Shown here piece by piece: positions 31,350-40,463 of a DNA stretch of 64,000 bases. Within the stretch, counting starts at the first letter, position 1, and the number at the start of each line of letters is the position of its first letter. The stretch comes from Microglena sp. YARC (taxonomy: Eukaryota; Chlorophyta; Chlorophyceae; Chlamydomonadales; Chlamydomonadaceae), in assembly GCA_022414725.1 (NCBI GenBank), contig CM039462.1, positions 123,695,786 to 123,759,785 on the forward strand. The letters are read 5' to 3'. A program made the translations under genes and the position numbers. The notes under the pieces are model-generated. The model was not told where the DNA came from and ran no database searches. It saw nothing but the letters and a program-made list of their open reading frames with translations.

Positions 31350-32852
31350 ATGATCAACAACAACTGTCGGCGAGCAAGCATCTCGAGTCCGGATGAACGT
31401 CGCCCCAAGCAAGTTCAGGGGCGACCCATCTGGAGAGTGACGGGGGAAGTTGAAGTGCCCCCAGTCGATGCATGCGAACTGAACCTCACACACAACAAAT
31501 CCAAATCTGGGAACTTGACAGATCACTCTAACAAAATAATATCCTACCCTATCAATGCACACTTTGGCAAAACGGATCATCAAAAAGGCCCCGTTGCGGG
31601 GGACTGCCGCACCACCAACCAAGCGTTTGTCGTCAAACAAAATCAAACAAACTATACCACCATCTTTCTCAACTCTCGCTACTCTTACGCTGATACCTAC
31701 CTTGCCCTCGCTGGCCACCTTGCCCACGCTGGCCACCTTGCCCACGCTGGCTACCTTGCCCTCGCTGGCCACCTTGCTATTCTGCCTACCACGGCACCTC
31801 TTAATATCGCCCGTCATGGTGCAGGTGAAAATCCTGATGAATCGAATAGATTCAAGAGAATTGAGCCAGAGGGCCTTTCTCCTTGTCACTTGAAAACTGA
31901 CACCGACCTCTCTTATCTTACAGAACTCAATGGCCTCCCGCTACGTATCCTTTCTCGGGGAATCGAGATCGGTCCTGCCATCCTCCACCATTCAAACAGA
32001 AGACAGTGTGAGTTGGCCCTACGGGGAGGTAGACCTAGGGGGAGGACCAGACACTCCCCCACTAACAGTACCCACTACTGGGAACCCCAAGTAGCCTCTC
32101 ACTGCCAGATTCATGTTTTGAACACTTATCTTGGGTTCAGAGCACTAGATCTTTATAAAGTCTTGGAATTCTCTGTAAAACTGAACACCCATGTTAGAGC
32201 TTCCACTCAGCAGCACTGGACCTTAGATGGAAACTACTTCCACAGCTCCACTGGCAACTGTACAGTCCCTCTCATCAACTTCTACCTTGCCACAAAAAAA
32301 TCCCACCTTGGCTACATAACCGGCCACCAAAACTCCCGGACATACATTCCACACTACACCCCAACAACCACAGAGACTTCAGAAAATTATTCTGCAGGCA
32401 TACTGCTTGGCAGCTCACGAGAGCAAGTCCTGCAACGTATCCCCCCTCATTGCTCCCGCTTCATGCTCCACTACAATGCTGGATATGGACATGCAAAGAC
32501 TCCCAAGTTGCACAATGGTGAGTGGTGGGAATTAGACTCTGAGAACATGCAGGGCCCCAAGCGCCTACACTCCTCTGACTGGCAACACCTTCAGGGCCAC
32601 ATCTATGTGCTAACACACACAACACTCTCCTTTCAAGCGCACCCCTTCCAGCCTGAACTCTATTACAAGCCTAACAATCACACCACCACTACTGACCCTG
32701 AACCTGAACCTGAGCCTGAGCCTGAACCCGAGCCTACACATGAACTTGCACGGGCAGCCTCTATAGCTCTGGTGTCTACAGACGAGGAACCCTCACCCAA
32801 ACGGAAAAAAAACCCGCACTTCCAGACGCCAGGCCCCCACCTCTCGCAATAA
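31350..32852 (+). CDS. N-terminal segment with cysteine-protease-like domain
   Basis: The open frame begins at 31290 with TTG. The first ATG in it is at 31350. An early stretch has four 18-bp repeats (HLAHAG). In the 520-residue frame counted from 31290, QVASHCQIHVLNTYLG places Cys272 at the start of a helix, and GYGHAKTPKLHNGEWWELDS gives His401 and Asp416. This Cys-His-Asp spacing and context resemble papain-fold (Josephin/OTU-like) proteases. An acidic (EP)n run and a basic KRKK segment follow. The frame ends just after an A8 run (about 32805-32812), where dropping one A joins it directly to the endonuclease frame, so it is probably not a separate ORF1. Confidence 0.6.
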   Translation: MINNNCRRASISSPDERRPKQVQGRPIWRVTGEVEVPPVDACELNLTHNKSKSGNLTDHSNKIISYPINAHFGKTDHQKGPVAGDCRTTNQAFVVKQNQTNYTTIFLNSRYSYADTYLALAGHLAHAGHLAHAGYLALAGHLAILPTTAPLNIARHGAGENPDESNRFKRIEPEGLSPCHLKTDTDLSYLTELNGLPLRILSRGIEIGPAILHHSNRRQCELALRGGRPRGRTRHSPTNSTHYWEPQVASHCQIHVLNTYLGFRALDLYKVLEFSVKLNTHVRASTQQHWTLDGNYFHSSTGNCTVPLINFYLATKKSHLGYITGHQNSRTYIPHYTPTTTETSENYSAGILLGSSREQVLQRIPPHCSRFMLHYNAGYGHAKTPKLHNGEWWELDSENMQGPKRLHSSDWQHLQGHIYVLTHTTLSFQAHPFQPELYYKPNNHTTTTDPEPEPEPEPEPEPTHELARAASIALVSTDEEPSPKRKKNPHFQTPGPHLSQ

Positions 32853-32964
32853 ATCCCCCACAACTAAATCTCACTCACCAACACAACCTCAAACTGACAA
32901 CACTCAATCACATGCAACAACCTTACCCACTCCTAGCAGACCTGTCATTCCTGATGGCCGCAGG

Positions 32965-33996
32965 ATGCGACAGAGTAGGATTTTTGGAGCAGGCTCACCC
33001 ACCAAGAAACCTACACTGCCCAGACCTACCAAACCCCTCCCCCCCACTAAACGAACCAAGACAGATCATACCACCTTACACCCTGTCTTTCAGCAACAAA
33101 CTATACTTCACACTACTAACACCACCACTGTCAACTGCCGAGGCATAGGATCCTCCTGGGAAATGATCTATGATCACATTCGGACCAACAAAAATGACAT
33201 TGTTATTTTAAATGAAACTAAACTCACTTCCAATAGGAAAAGTATCATGAACATGATTAAAAAAGACATGCCAGACTACCACTTTCACCACAGCAGCAAA
33301 ACCATCCAACAAGCTACTAACGCTAACAACACTATTACCCACTCAGCTGGTGTCATCACCCTTATTAAGAAAACACTAACCACTCATCCCACTAATCATG
33401 AGATTCCTACCGGAATAGCTGGCCACCTCACACACCAAACTATTAACAACACCACACATATCTTGGGTGTCTATATGCCATGCAATGACCCCATCAAACG
33501 TGCTGCAATTTACAATCACATCCATTATATTATCTCTAAAAACCCCACTCACCAATACATAGCAGGGGGCGACTGGAACGCTGCCTACTATCCCACAGAC
33601 AGGAGCAGCACAACCAGTCACCCAGAAGACTACACCCACCAGCAACACTTAAGTAAGTACTTAATTAAACTCCAACCATCTCCACGTCCTCACACTTACT
33701 ACACTTACACAGACAACCATCCCTATAGCAGCAGGATTGACGATATCATCCTTATCAACTCCCCTCCAGGAACTATAGTGACAGAAGTCGTCCACCAGAT
33801 GGGAGACACTTTGGACCACATGGCCTTGGAACACCACATCACTTCTGCCCTCTTCCCCCTCCCAATCTTGACATTCCCCCTACTGACCCAACTCCCCAAC
33901 TACAGCTTCCACTTAAGCAACAAGACATGGCTAAGGCCAGAGAAGCAATCTCCCACCAATTCCTTCACCAATTTCAGCACAGCCATACCAACATAG
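32965..33996 (+). CDS. APE-type endonuclease segment
   Basis: Cuts target DNA for reverse transcription. Residues counted from the ATG at 32965: NCRG (57-60), ILNETKL with Glu84, LGVYMPCND, GGDWNAA (Asp203, Asn205), SSRIDDIIL (Asp259) and LDHMALEHH (Asp284/His285). These are all signature blocks of the exonuclease-endonuclease-phosphatase family used by LINEs. The frame is open upstream to the A8 run near 32812. After about 33850, in a C-rich run, the sense moves to the next frame, so the last 45 residues here are probably not native. Confidence 0.85.
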   Translation: MRQSRIFGAGSPTKKPTLPRPTKPLPPTKRTKTDHTTLHPVFQQQTILHTTNTTTVNCRGIGSSWEMIYDHIRTNKNDIVILNETKLTSNRKSIMNMIKKDMPDYHFHHSSKTIQQATNANNTITHSAGVITLIKKTLTTHPTNHEIPTGIAGHLTHQTINNTTHILGVYMPCNDPIKRAAIYNHIHYIISKNPTHQYIAGGDWNAAYYPTDRSSTTSHPEDYTHQQHLSKYLIKLQPSPRPHTYYTYTDNHPYSSRIDDIILINSPPGTIVTEVVHQMGDTLDHMALEHHITSALFPLPILTFPLLTQLPNYSFHLSNKTWLRPEKQSPTNSFTNFSTAIPT

Positions 33997-34955
33997 AAGC
34001 AGCATGGACTCTCGCACAAGCCCTCCTGGGAGAGGACAAAACACCCTCACACATCCAATCCATCAGGCAGGAACTCAAGACCTCCATCCCAGAAGACCTC
34101 AACAGCATGACTGAACATCTTATGATAACCTTGCACCAAGCTCTCACCATTATGACTGACACATGCCCCACCAAACCTACCATTCCAGGTATCTTCCTCC
34201 CCCGGCAAATTGCTAACTCATTCAGTAAAATTAACTACCACATTAAACATATTAAATCATTGCGCACAGCCTCCAACTATCTTAACCAGCAAGGCTATGA
34301 TGAACTTCGAATCAAACCTTTCACAACTCAAACTTACACCTCCTACACCAAAACTCAAATCCAACACCACCTTCAGAACCTGCTTCTATCTGACTACCGT
34401 TTATCTTTAACTGAGGACATCCACAACAGCACTGCAGAACAACGTACCATGCAATCAGCACTCAAGGAGGAACGGGTAACCTCATCTATCAAGAAGTTTC
34501 GGCGTCGTCTCAGCACCCAGGCAAGGCAAACACACAGATACATTTTCTCCCCTGAAGACCACAAACACACTCCCACTGCCTTGCTGGACACAAAAACCCA
34601 CACACTTAGCACTAGCACCCAAGGCCTCCTGGGCATCATGACCAGACACATGGAAACACTCATGCCACCACAAACCCCCCCCCCATCTCAGCCAACTACA
34701 CTGAGCACACCACTCCCCCCCCATGGGTCCACCAAATTGACAAATACCACCTGGAAACCCCAGCTAACTCCATCCAACACACAGCTTCTCCCTACACTTA
34801 CCTTTCCTCCTCTACCAATTTTACTGACTGCATCCGCAAGCTTGCCACCAATAAAGCAACTGGACCAGATGGCATCCCCAACGAGCTCATCCTCTGCCTC
34901 CCAACTGAAATGCATCAAATCATCCACAAACTCATGCAACTTGCATGGATATTAG
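33927..34955 (+). CDS. Endonuclease-RT linker segment
   Basis: A helical, charged region between endonuclease and RT (MAKAREAISHQFLHQF, YIFSPEDHKHTPTALLDTKT), typical of the LINE linker. The sense leaves this frame at a C9 run near 34713. In the following frame DCIRKLATNKATGPDGIPNE forms the start of the RT, so the last 80 residues of this ORF are out of frame. Confidence 0.65.
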   Translation: MAKAREAISHQFLHQFQHSHTNIEAAWTLAQALLGEDKTPSHIQSIRQELKTSIPEDLNSMTEHLMITLHQALTIMTDTCPTKPTIPGIFLPRQIANSFSKINYHIKHIKSLRTASNYLNQQGYDELRIKPFTTQTYTSYTKTQIQHHLQNLLLSDYRLSLTEDIHNSTAEQRTMQSALKEERVTSSIKKFRRRLSTQARQTHRYIFSPEDHKHTPTALLDTKTHTLSTSTQGLLGIMTRHMETLMPPQTPPPSQPTTLSTPLPPHGSTKLTNTTWKPQLTPSNTQLLPTLTFPPLPILLTASASLPPIKQLDQMASPTSSSSASQLKCIKSSTNSCNLHGY

Positions 34956-36184
34956 GGGAAACCCCGGACTGCTGGAAAATTTCTCACACAGTTATGCTCT
35001 ATAAGAAATCAGACCCGTGTCTCCCACAAAATTACAGACCGATAGGACTGAACAACGCAGTGGCCAAGCTATGGACCTCCTTGGTCACAAACACTCTCAC
35101 AACTTACTCTGAAACTAACCATATTCTCAGTGCCTGCCAGAAAGGCTTTCGAAAGGACAAGAGCACTTCCCGACAACTTCTCAACCTTCTCCACAATATA
35201 GAGGACGCTGCCCTCTTTCATCAAGATCTTTTTGCTGCCTACTTTGACTTTAGCTCAGCCTTCAACATGATTGATCACCAGAAATTACTGAGCATCATGC
35301 ACAATCTTGGTTACACGCATGACACAATAGACACAATTAAGGGCATTTACACTAACTCAACCACCCATATCCTTCTCAACAACACGCCTGGCTCTCCTAT
35401 CTCCATCACCAGAGGCACCATACAGGGAGACACCCTGTCCTCTCTCCTCTTCATTATCTTTCTAGAACCCCTCCACAGATGGCTCTGCTCTGGAGGGCGG
35501 GGTTACAGAGCAGCGTCCCTACCTGCCGCAACAGCTGATGAGCATCACACTAGTAGCTTGGGCTACGCTGACGACACTGCCGTCCTCACTAGTACCGCGG
35601 AGGATCTTCGAATCCAGTGTGGTAAGGTTCAACAATTTAGTGTCTGGTCTGGCATCCCACTCAATGCCACTAAATGTGTGGTCAGTGGCATTCTCCACAA
35701 ATCCCACCCCTCCCATCCTACCCATAACAACACCCTTAAACAACGCCTAAACAAAATACCTCTGGGTGACTCTTATGCAACATACCAACCTCCTGACATG
35801 GCCTACAAATACCTTGGGGTCCACATCTCTCTCACTCTTAATTGGAAAACTCAACTACACGCCACCATAGCAACCATTCATTCTAAAGGACTGAGTATTC
35901 TAACCAAAGCCAAACCCAGAGCAGCTCCAGATCAATGTGTCCGCATTATCACACAATGTATACGTGCAGCTATTAAATATCCCATGATAGTAGCCCCCTT
36001 CTCACTCACTGACATCCACGTCATTGATAGAGCAGTTCTCAAAACGGTCAAACTCTGCTGCACACTTCCCAGATCCTTTCCCACTAGAGCCCTTCAACTT
36101 CCTAAAACAGAAGCAGGTCTTGGAGTTCCCTCCTACTTACAGAGTACACTCAAATCACGGCTTCAGCCCTTACACAAGCCATGA
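34910..36184 (+). CDS. Reverse transcriptase segment
   Basis: The RT core reads NYRPIGL (41-47), KGFRKDKSTSRQLLNLL, YFDFSSAFNMIDH (catalytic Asp113), RGTIQGDTLSSLLF and LGYADDTAVL (Asp221/Asp222), followed by YKYLGVHISL in the thumb. The fingers begin upstream in the same frame (ATGPDGIPNELI at about 34856). It would copy the element RNA at the nicked target. The frame is lost near 36150, where KSRLQPLHKP replaces a better continuation (ASALTQAMNDQGH) in the next frame. Confidence 0.85.
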   Translation: MHQIIHKLMQLAWILGETPDCWKISHTVMLYKKSDPCLPQNYRPIGLNNAVAKLWTSLVTNTLTTYSETNHILSACQKGFRKDKSTSRQLLNLLHNIEDAALFHQDLFAAYFDFSSAFNMIDHQKLLSIMHNLGYTHDTIDTIKGIYTNSTTHILLNNTPGSPISITRGTIQGDTLSSLLFIIFLEPLHRWLCSGGRGYRAASLPAATADEHHTSSLGYADDTAVLTSTAEDLRIQCGKVQQFSVWSGIPLNATKCVVSGILHKSHPSHPTHNNTLKQRLNKIPLGDSYATYQPPDMAYKYLGVHISLTLNWKTQLHATIATIHSKGLSILTKAKPRAAPDQCVRIITQCIRAAIKYPMIVAPFSLTDIHVIDRAVLKTVKLCCTLPRSFPTRALQLPKTEAGLGVPSYLQSTLKSRLQPLHKP

Positions 36185-36669
36185 ACGATCAGGGCCATCT
36201 TGGCATTCTCACCAGAGCCCTTCTTAATAAAACTACTGCCACTATGACTACACTCAACCCTCTCTCTCTTTCCTCTAAACAGTTAACACACATGTCTCTA
36301 GCCCGTCAACTTGATATCCTTAGCCAATCCAGCATCAAACTCACTTGGAATGACACAGAACTTCTGGACAAACTTAACATCCACCCCCTACCTTCTCCTC
36401 CTCATGCCATACCTATCAAACTCATGACCCCCTTCCACGACTTGAATATTTATACCTACCATGACCTGGTCACACCTACGGGAACCCACCTCATCAGCAC
36501 TACTGATCTCCCCCTTATTACTTCCTCCAAAATTACCAAACATCACAGACGCTCTCTTAACCTTCTCACAGCCCACCTAACTCTGGCTAAATTCGACTAC
36601 CCCTCACCCACACCGAACCCCTCCGCTCATGCACCGCCAGCTCGCAGCCGAATACGCAGTCACACCTAA
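36181..36669 (+). CDS. Post-RT linker segment
   Basis: Overlaps the RT stop by 4 nt, but is better read as its frame-shifted continuation. It includes HHRRSLNLLTAHLTLA. No domain is recognised. The sense appears to pass to a frame at 36629-36880 (MHRQLAAEYAVTPNTTD), which ends at TGA shortly before a palindrome ACGCCATATTATGGCGT near 36950. Confidence 0.5.
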   Translation: MNDQGHLGILTRALLNKTTATMTTLNPLSLSSKQLTHMSLARQLDILSQSSIKLTWNDTELLDKLNIHPLPSPPHAIPIKLMTPFHDLNIYTYHDLVTPTGTHLISTTDLPLITSSKITKHHRRSLNLLTAHLTLAKFDYPSPTPNPSAHAPPARSRIRSHT

Positions 36670-37010
36670 CACTACTGACATTATCAAACTCCCACCCACC
36701 ACTGACTGTATTGCCACCCCTACCCAACGCTACTACTCCTCCACCCCTCTAACTGACGCAGACTACGGGGCGGATTCCCTTGGGGACATCGAAGGGAACC
36801 AATGGCGGGCATGGCCTACAACAACTGCTGACAGCTACGCGCAGCGTGCGTGGGGCTGCAACAGTAAAGACGAAACCTGAGCGGCCCGCCACTACCCGTG
36901 TAAATCCTGGATTCACCATAGCACCACAACGCGATTTTTCCGCCACTACGCCATATTATGGCGTGTAGTTATTAACTAAAACTTCCCACCCTGACAGGAC
37001 CCGCGAGGCT

Positions 37011-37727
37011 ATGCTCTACCCAACGGCCAACGCTCCTGCACCGCCAACTCGCTTACTCCATCTCACCTATGGCTCCCAATACAAAGCTCTCTATATTACT
37101 AGCTGGCGCAGCAAACGCTCCCTAGACACCGGCAACTCTACCAGTACTACTGTTGCCCACGTTCAGTGGGCTCCCACAACCATGCACAATGACCACATCC
37201 ATTCCTACACTCAAGCTGGATATAGCATCCATTACAGCAAACCAGTCACTTCCACCATTTCTATCATCCACTGGAAACCGCAATCTCACTTCATCTCTCA
37301 CCTCTGCGAAATGCTGGGGCAACAAGCCTACGACCAACTCGTCCACACCTTCAAGTCAGCCCCTTTCACCACCACTTGTCAAAATCTGAGGAAAGACTCC
37401 CACCTTACCAACCCTCAGCAGCAAGGCCAATGGACCACCACCCCAGGCTTCCAAGCTGACAACCACGCCCTTGTCCACAAATTGCTGCATGTGGATACAC
37501 AAGACAGACACCCAGACTGGGACATCCAACCACCCCTCTCCTACATTATCCAAACAGGCATCCTCACCAACAAGGATGGCCAGGACACCCACACACACAA
37601 ACATCTCTCTTATCTCTACACCCCCACTGGGAAATGTATTGGGCACACCCCAACAACAGACTTACCTCCCTCCAGCAGAATTATGAGCACTTCAAAACTA
37701 CCCACCCTACCAAATAGCAACAACTAA
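37011..37727 (+). CDS. Central segment of unknown function
   Basis: A 238-aa frame with two similar short motifs, VQWAPTTMHNDHI and IHWKPQSHFISHL, that recall the W-P core of chromo-like folds without the usual acidic residue. I do not assign a family. It continues past the stop at 37727 in a diverged frame (TDLAALFTRYRATPASTN, LGITHTELLLLSAM) toward the block upstream of RNase H. Confidence 0.45.
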   Translation: MLYPTANAPAPPTRLLHLTYGSQYKALYITSWRSKRSLDTGNSTSTTVAHVQWAPTTMHNDHIHSYTQAGYSIHYSKPVTSTISIIHWKPQSHFISHLCEMLGQQAYDQLVHTFKSAPFTTTCQNLRKDSHLTNPQQQGQWTTTPGFQADNHALVHKLLHVDTQDRHPDWDIQPPLSYIIQTGILTNKDGQDTHTHKHLSYLYTPTGKCIGHTPTTDLPPSSRIMSTSKLPTLPNSNN

Positions 37728-37977
37728 CCCAGGGAGGAACCTACCATACAGACCTAGCTGCTCTCTTCACTAGGTACAGAGCTACCCCTGCTTCTACCAA
37801 CATTCTCTCTCCTGTCCTCCACCAAGCCATAGCAAAGCTAGGTATCACCCACACCGAACTTCTACTCCTCTCAGCTATGATCAGAGCCTTCTCAGCTACT
37901 CCTCTCCTCACCTAGCTGACCAGCTCTTTGGGTCCAACGAGGACCCCTTCCACACTGTCTGGACTGGGGGCTCCCTA

Positions 37978-39105
37978 GTGGACATCCCTAGCTCAGTCAC
38001 CCTGGCACACCAAGCACTCAGGTGGGCCCTAGCCAGTGCAGATTATGCTGAGACTTCCATCAGTCAGCCCCCCACATGCACTGTCATGCTCATCCCTGAC
38101 ACTTGCTATGCTCCCTACAACAAACTTCTCCACCACCCCTGGGTCCACTACATTGACTCCAGGCCCCACTCTGAACTTTATGATACCTCTGACACCTGGT
38201 TGGGCAGTAAACTCCACACCCTCCCATCAACCCAAAAGTTACACCTCATCCTTATCTGCAGTCCCCAAAGTCAACTTACGTACTTTCCCAACCTTCAAGC
38301 CTTTATCCAGCTTTGGCACGACCACATGCACAGCCTCTCCCCCCACTTAGAGCCCACCACTATTACCCCACCTGACACCCTCACCTCCTCTGACACTCAG
38401 ATCACTTACCCTAGAAAACTCAGATCACTCACCTCAAAACCTTGGCACACTCCACACCGCGAGCACCCTCAACCTCTTACTCCTCCCACTACTCACCCAT
38501 GCACATACCCAGCAATCCTCTCTGCAGGCCTCCAGGTCTACACAGATGGCAGCCTGATCAAAGGTAACTCGGCCTCCCCTAGTAAAATAGGGGCTGCAGT
38601 TTATGTCCCCATTGCAGGGATGAGCTACACCATCAACCCAGGTGGGCGGGGGGGCACCAGGACTAACAACAGAGCAGAACTAGTGGCAATTCACCAAGCC
38701 ATTATTAACATTCCATACGATACTAACCTCACCCTCCACACTGACAGTCTCTGTTCACTTCAACTCATCAAAAAAATGATCCATGATCCCACCACAGCCA
38801 CGCGCTCCCTACATGCTGAGCTGCTACATTCAATCCAATCTCACCTTATTCAACGAATTGTACATGGCTCACACACCACCCTTTGCAAAGTACGCTCCCA
38901 CACAGGCATTCTTGGAAATGACCGGGCTGACAGCCTAGCGCGTAAGGCCGCAGATGACCCTGCCTCCAGCAGATATACTGATAACACTGGGGAAATCCCC
39001 AGACACCCCCTGATAACACTGGGGAAATCCCCAGACACAATGTTTACTGGCCCACTGTCCAACCTCCTCGCACACCCATGGGAGATATCCCCCCACGCAT
39101 TCTAG
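37978..39105 (+). CDS. RNase H segment with possible methyltransferase-like block
   Basis: RNase H spans residues 184-325: LQVYTDGS (Asp190), NNRAELVAI (Glu234), LTLHTDS (Asp256), RSHTG (His308) and GNDRAD (Asp315), the complete type I set, which would remove RNA from the RNA-DNA hybrid. The N-terminal half (open upstream from about 37885) reads YSSPHLADQLFGSNEDPF, then PTCTVMLIPDTC and LLHHPWVHY, a layout that recalls PCIF1-type adenine methyltransferases but with the NPPF catalytic site replaced (DIPS). That is a tentative inference. After residue about 340 a 32-bp tandem duplication shifts the frame, so the C-terminus is not native. Confidence 0.8.
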   Translation: MDIPSSVTLAHQALRWALASADYAETSISQPPTCTVMLIPDTCYAPYNKLLHHPWVHYIDSRPHSELYDTSDTWLGSKLHTLPSTQKLHLILICSPQSQLTYFPNLQAFIQLWHDHMHSLSPHLEPTTITPPDTLTSSDTQITYPRKLRSLTSKPWHTPHREHPQPLTPPTTHPCTYPAILSAGLQVYTDGSLIKGNSASPSKIGAAVYVPIAGMSYTINPGGRGGTRTNNRAELVAIHQAIINIPYDTNLTLHTDSLCSLQLIKKMIHDPTTATRSLHAELLHSIQSHLIQRIVHGSHTTLCKVRSHTGILGNDRADSLARKAADDPASSRYTDNTGEIPRHPLITLGKSPDTMFTGPLSNLLAHPWEISPHAF

Positions 39106-39830
39106 CACCTAACCTCACACAAGGCATCAGCTCCAACCTACCCCCTAGCTGCCACATTGGCCAACACCCGCTTAAAGGGATTTATGCAACCACCTGGGCC
39201 GATAACACTCCTCACCAACTTCCTCATGCAAGTAATAAATTTTGGTCCTCTACCCTTATCCAACATAAAACTAAATTCCACATCCTTAAAGCCCGCTGGG
39301 GTCGACTGTGGAATCGTAAACTTGCATATCGGTGGAAACTTCCTTATATTAACAACACCCACCCGCCCACAAACCCTCTATGCCCCATATGCCGCATCTG
39401 TGAGGACGGAGCGGGCCACATTCTGGCGCTCTGCTCACACCAGACTTTCAAGGGGCTCTATATCAAGAGACATGACGCCGCAGTGCGACTCATCCACAAG
39501 GCCATCTGCACTGGCGACCTGGGCTCACGCAGAATGATTACGGACGCTGGCAAGGAAGAGGACCTCCCCAGGGGGGTCCTAGGCAAACGCCTCCCTGACT
39601 GGCTACGCCCTTCCTCTATTACAGAAGAGGCCTGGAGGAGAATGAAACCTGACCTTGCCATCCTACCTGACATAGGCTCTCCTACCGTCTTAAGAGATAA
39701 AGAAACTTGGCTCCTTGAGCTTGGCTATTGCTCTGATACCAACCATGCTACCAAGTTTATCACTAAACATGCCCAGCATGCTAGACTAGTGGATGGCCTC
39801 CAATCGCTGGATATCTTGTTCACTACGTAG
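39078..39830 (+). CDS. Zinc finger and restriction-like endonuclease (RLE) segment
   Basis: A 250-aa frame. CPICRICEDGAGHILALC gives a C-x2-C-x8-H-x4-C finger (Cys102, Cys105, His114, Cys119). RHDAAVRLIHKAI follows (131-143), then RRMKPD with Lys190/Asp192 and WLLELGY with Glu214. A CCHC finger followed by (K/R)PD and a later D/E on a beta strand is the RLE signature of R2-like elements and Dualen. The PD-to-E spacing (21) is longer than in R2. It ends at TAG 39828-39830. The domain call rests on motif order; a search is needed to confirm it. Confidence 0.7.
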   Translation: MGDIPPRILAPNLTQGISSNLPPSCHIGQHPLKGIYATTWADNTPHQLPHASNKFWSSTLIQHKTKFHILKARWGRLWNRKLAYRWKLPYINNTHPPTNPLCPICRICEDGAGHILALCSHQTFKGLYIKRHDAAVRLIHKAICTGDLGSRRMITDAGKEEDLPRGVLGKRLPDWLRPSSITEEAWRRMKPDLAILPDIGSPTVLRDKETWLLELGYCSDTNHATKFITKHAQHARLVDGLQSLDILFTT

Positions 39831-40171
39831 TTATCACAATTGGAACAACGGGTACTATCCCAACTTCCTTCTTGACTTCTATGGCTACACTTGGATTTAA
39901 CAGATTGTGTGCCCTTCGATTGGCAGACACAGTCCACTCTCACTCTATTTCTAGCTTTCAAAGTATTTTACAGTGCAGACGCTTTATGGAGACCCAACAG
40001 GGCTCAATACCAGGGGATTAGTAATTTCCCTGGTTCTCCTTGTTAAAGTTTGCCCACCAGGGGCTTATTTAGACTCCCTGACAAGGAGACTCTTTTATGG
40101 TGACTACTGCTAGCTCGGCTTACGCAGTGGTGTCCTTAACTTCACGTCCTGAGAGTGGCGCATTACTCGGA
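39831..40171. other. Possible 3' UTR of the Dualen-like element
   Basis: No gene is seen. The stretch has no poly(A) or clear end repeat. It runs directly up to the TG of the next element's LTR. Confidence 0.4.
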
Positions 40172-40297
40172 TGTAACAATTTCAATTTCAATATGGTACT
40201 GTATCATGTGCGTTCGTCACGTGGCTTACGGGTACGAGGGTACCCGTATGCCTTGCTGGACGGCCAGAGTACCCGTGAAGGGTTCTGTACCGTTACA
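40172..40297 (-). repeat. Candidate short 3' LTR
   Basis: A 126-bp segment starting TGTAAC and ending GTTACA, preceded on the minus strand by a pure purine run (GGAGGGGGGGAG, 40298-40309) that fits a polypurine tract. No second LTR copy is visible, so the boundary is inferred. Confidence 0.5.
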
Positions 40298-40463
40298 CTC
40301 CCCCCCTCCAGAAGAGATGCGGACCCCGCATCGGATTCGTAATAGAGGTGGGATGTGAATACCAGTCGTCGTCGTATGTGCCGTGCTCAAAATATACTGA
40401 TGAAACAAGTTGGTTTCGGAGAGAACCATTTACATCCTTTTGAGTACTCCGAGAAAGACAACT

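Larger units (their letters stand above)
31290..39830 (+). mobile_element. Dualen/RandI-like non-LTR retrotransposon
   Basis: A single series of collinear frames on the plus strand encodes, in order, a cysteine-protease-like domain, APE-type endonuclease, reverse transcriptase, a linker with a possible methyltransferase-like block, RNase H, a CCHC zinc finger and a PD-(D/E)xK restriction-like endonuclease. Two endonucleases plus RNase H and a cysteine protease in one element is the published hallmark of Dualen, described from Chlamydomonas. At least seven frame breaks separate the segments. Several lie in A or C homopolymers and one is a 32-bp tandem duplication. Exact 5' and 3' ends and target duplications could not be fixed; T/A-rich sequence to about 40170 may be 3' UTR. 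Confidence 0.75.
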
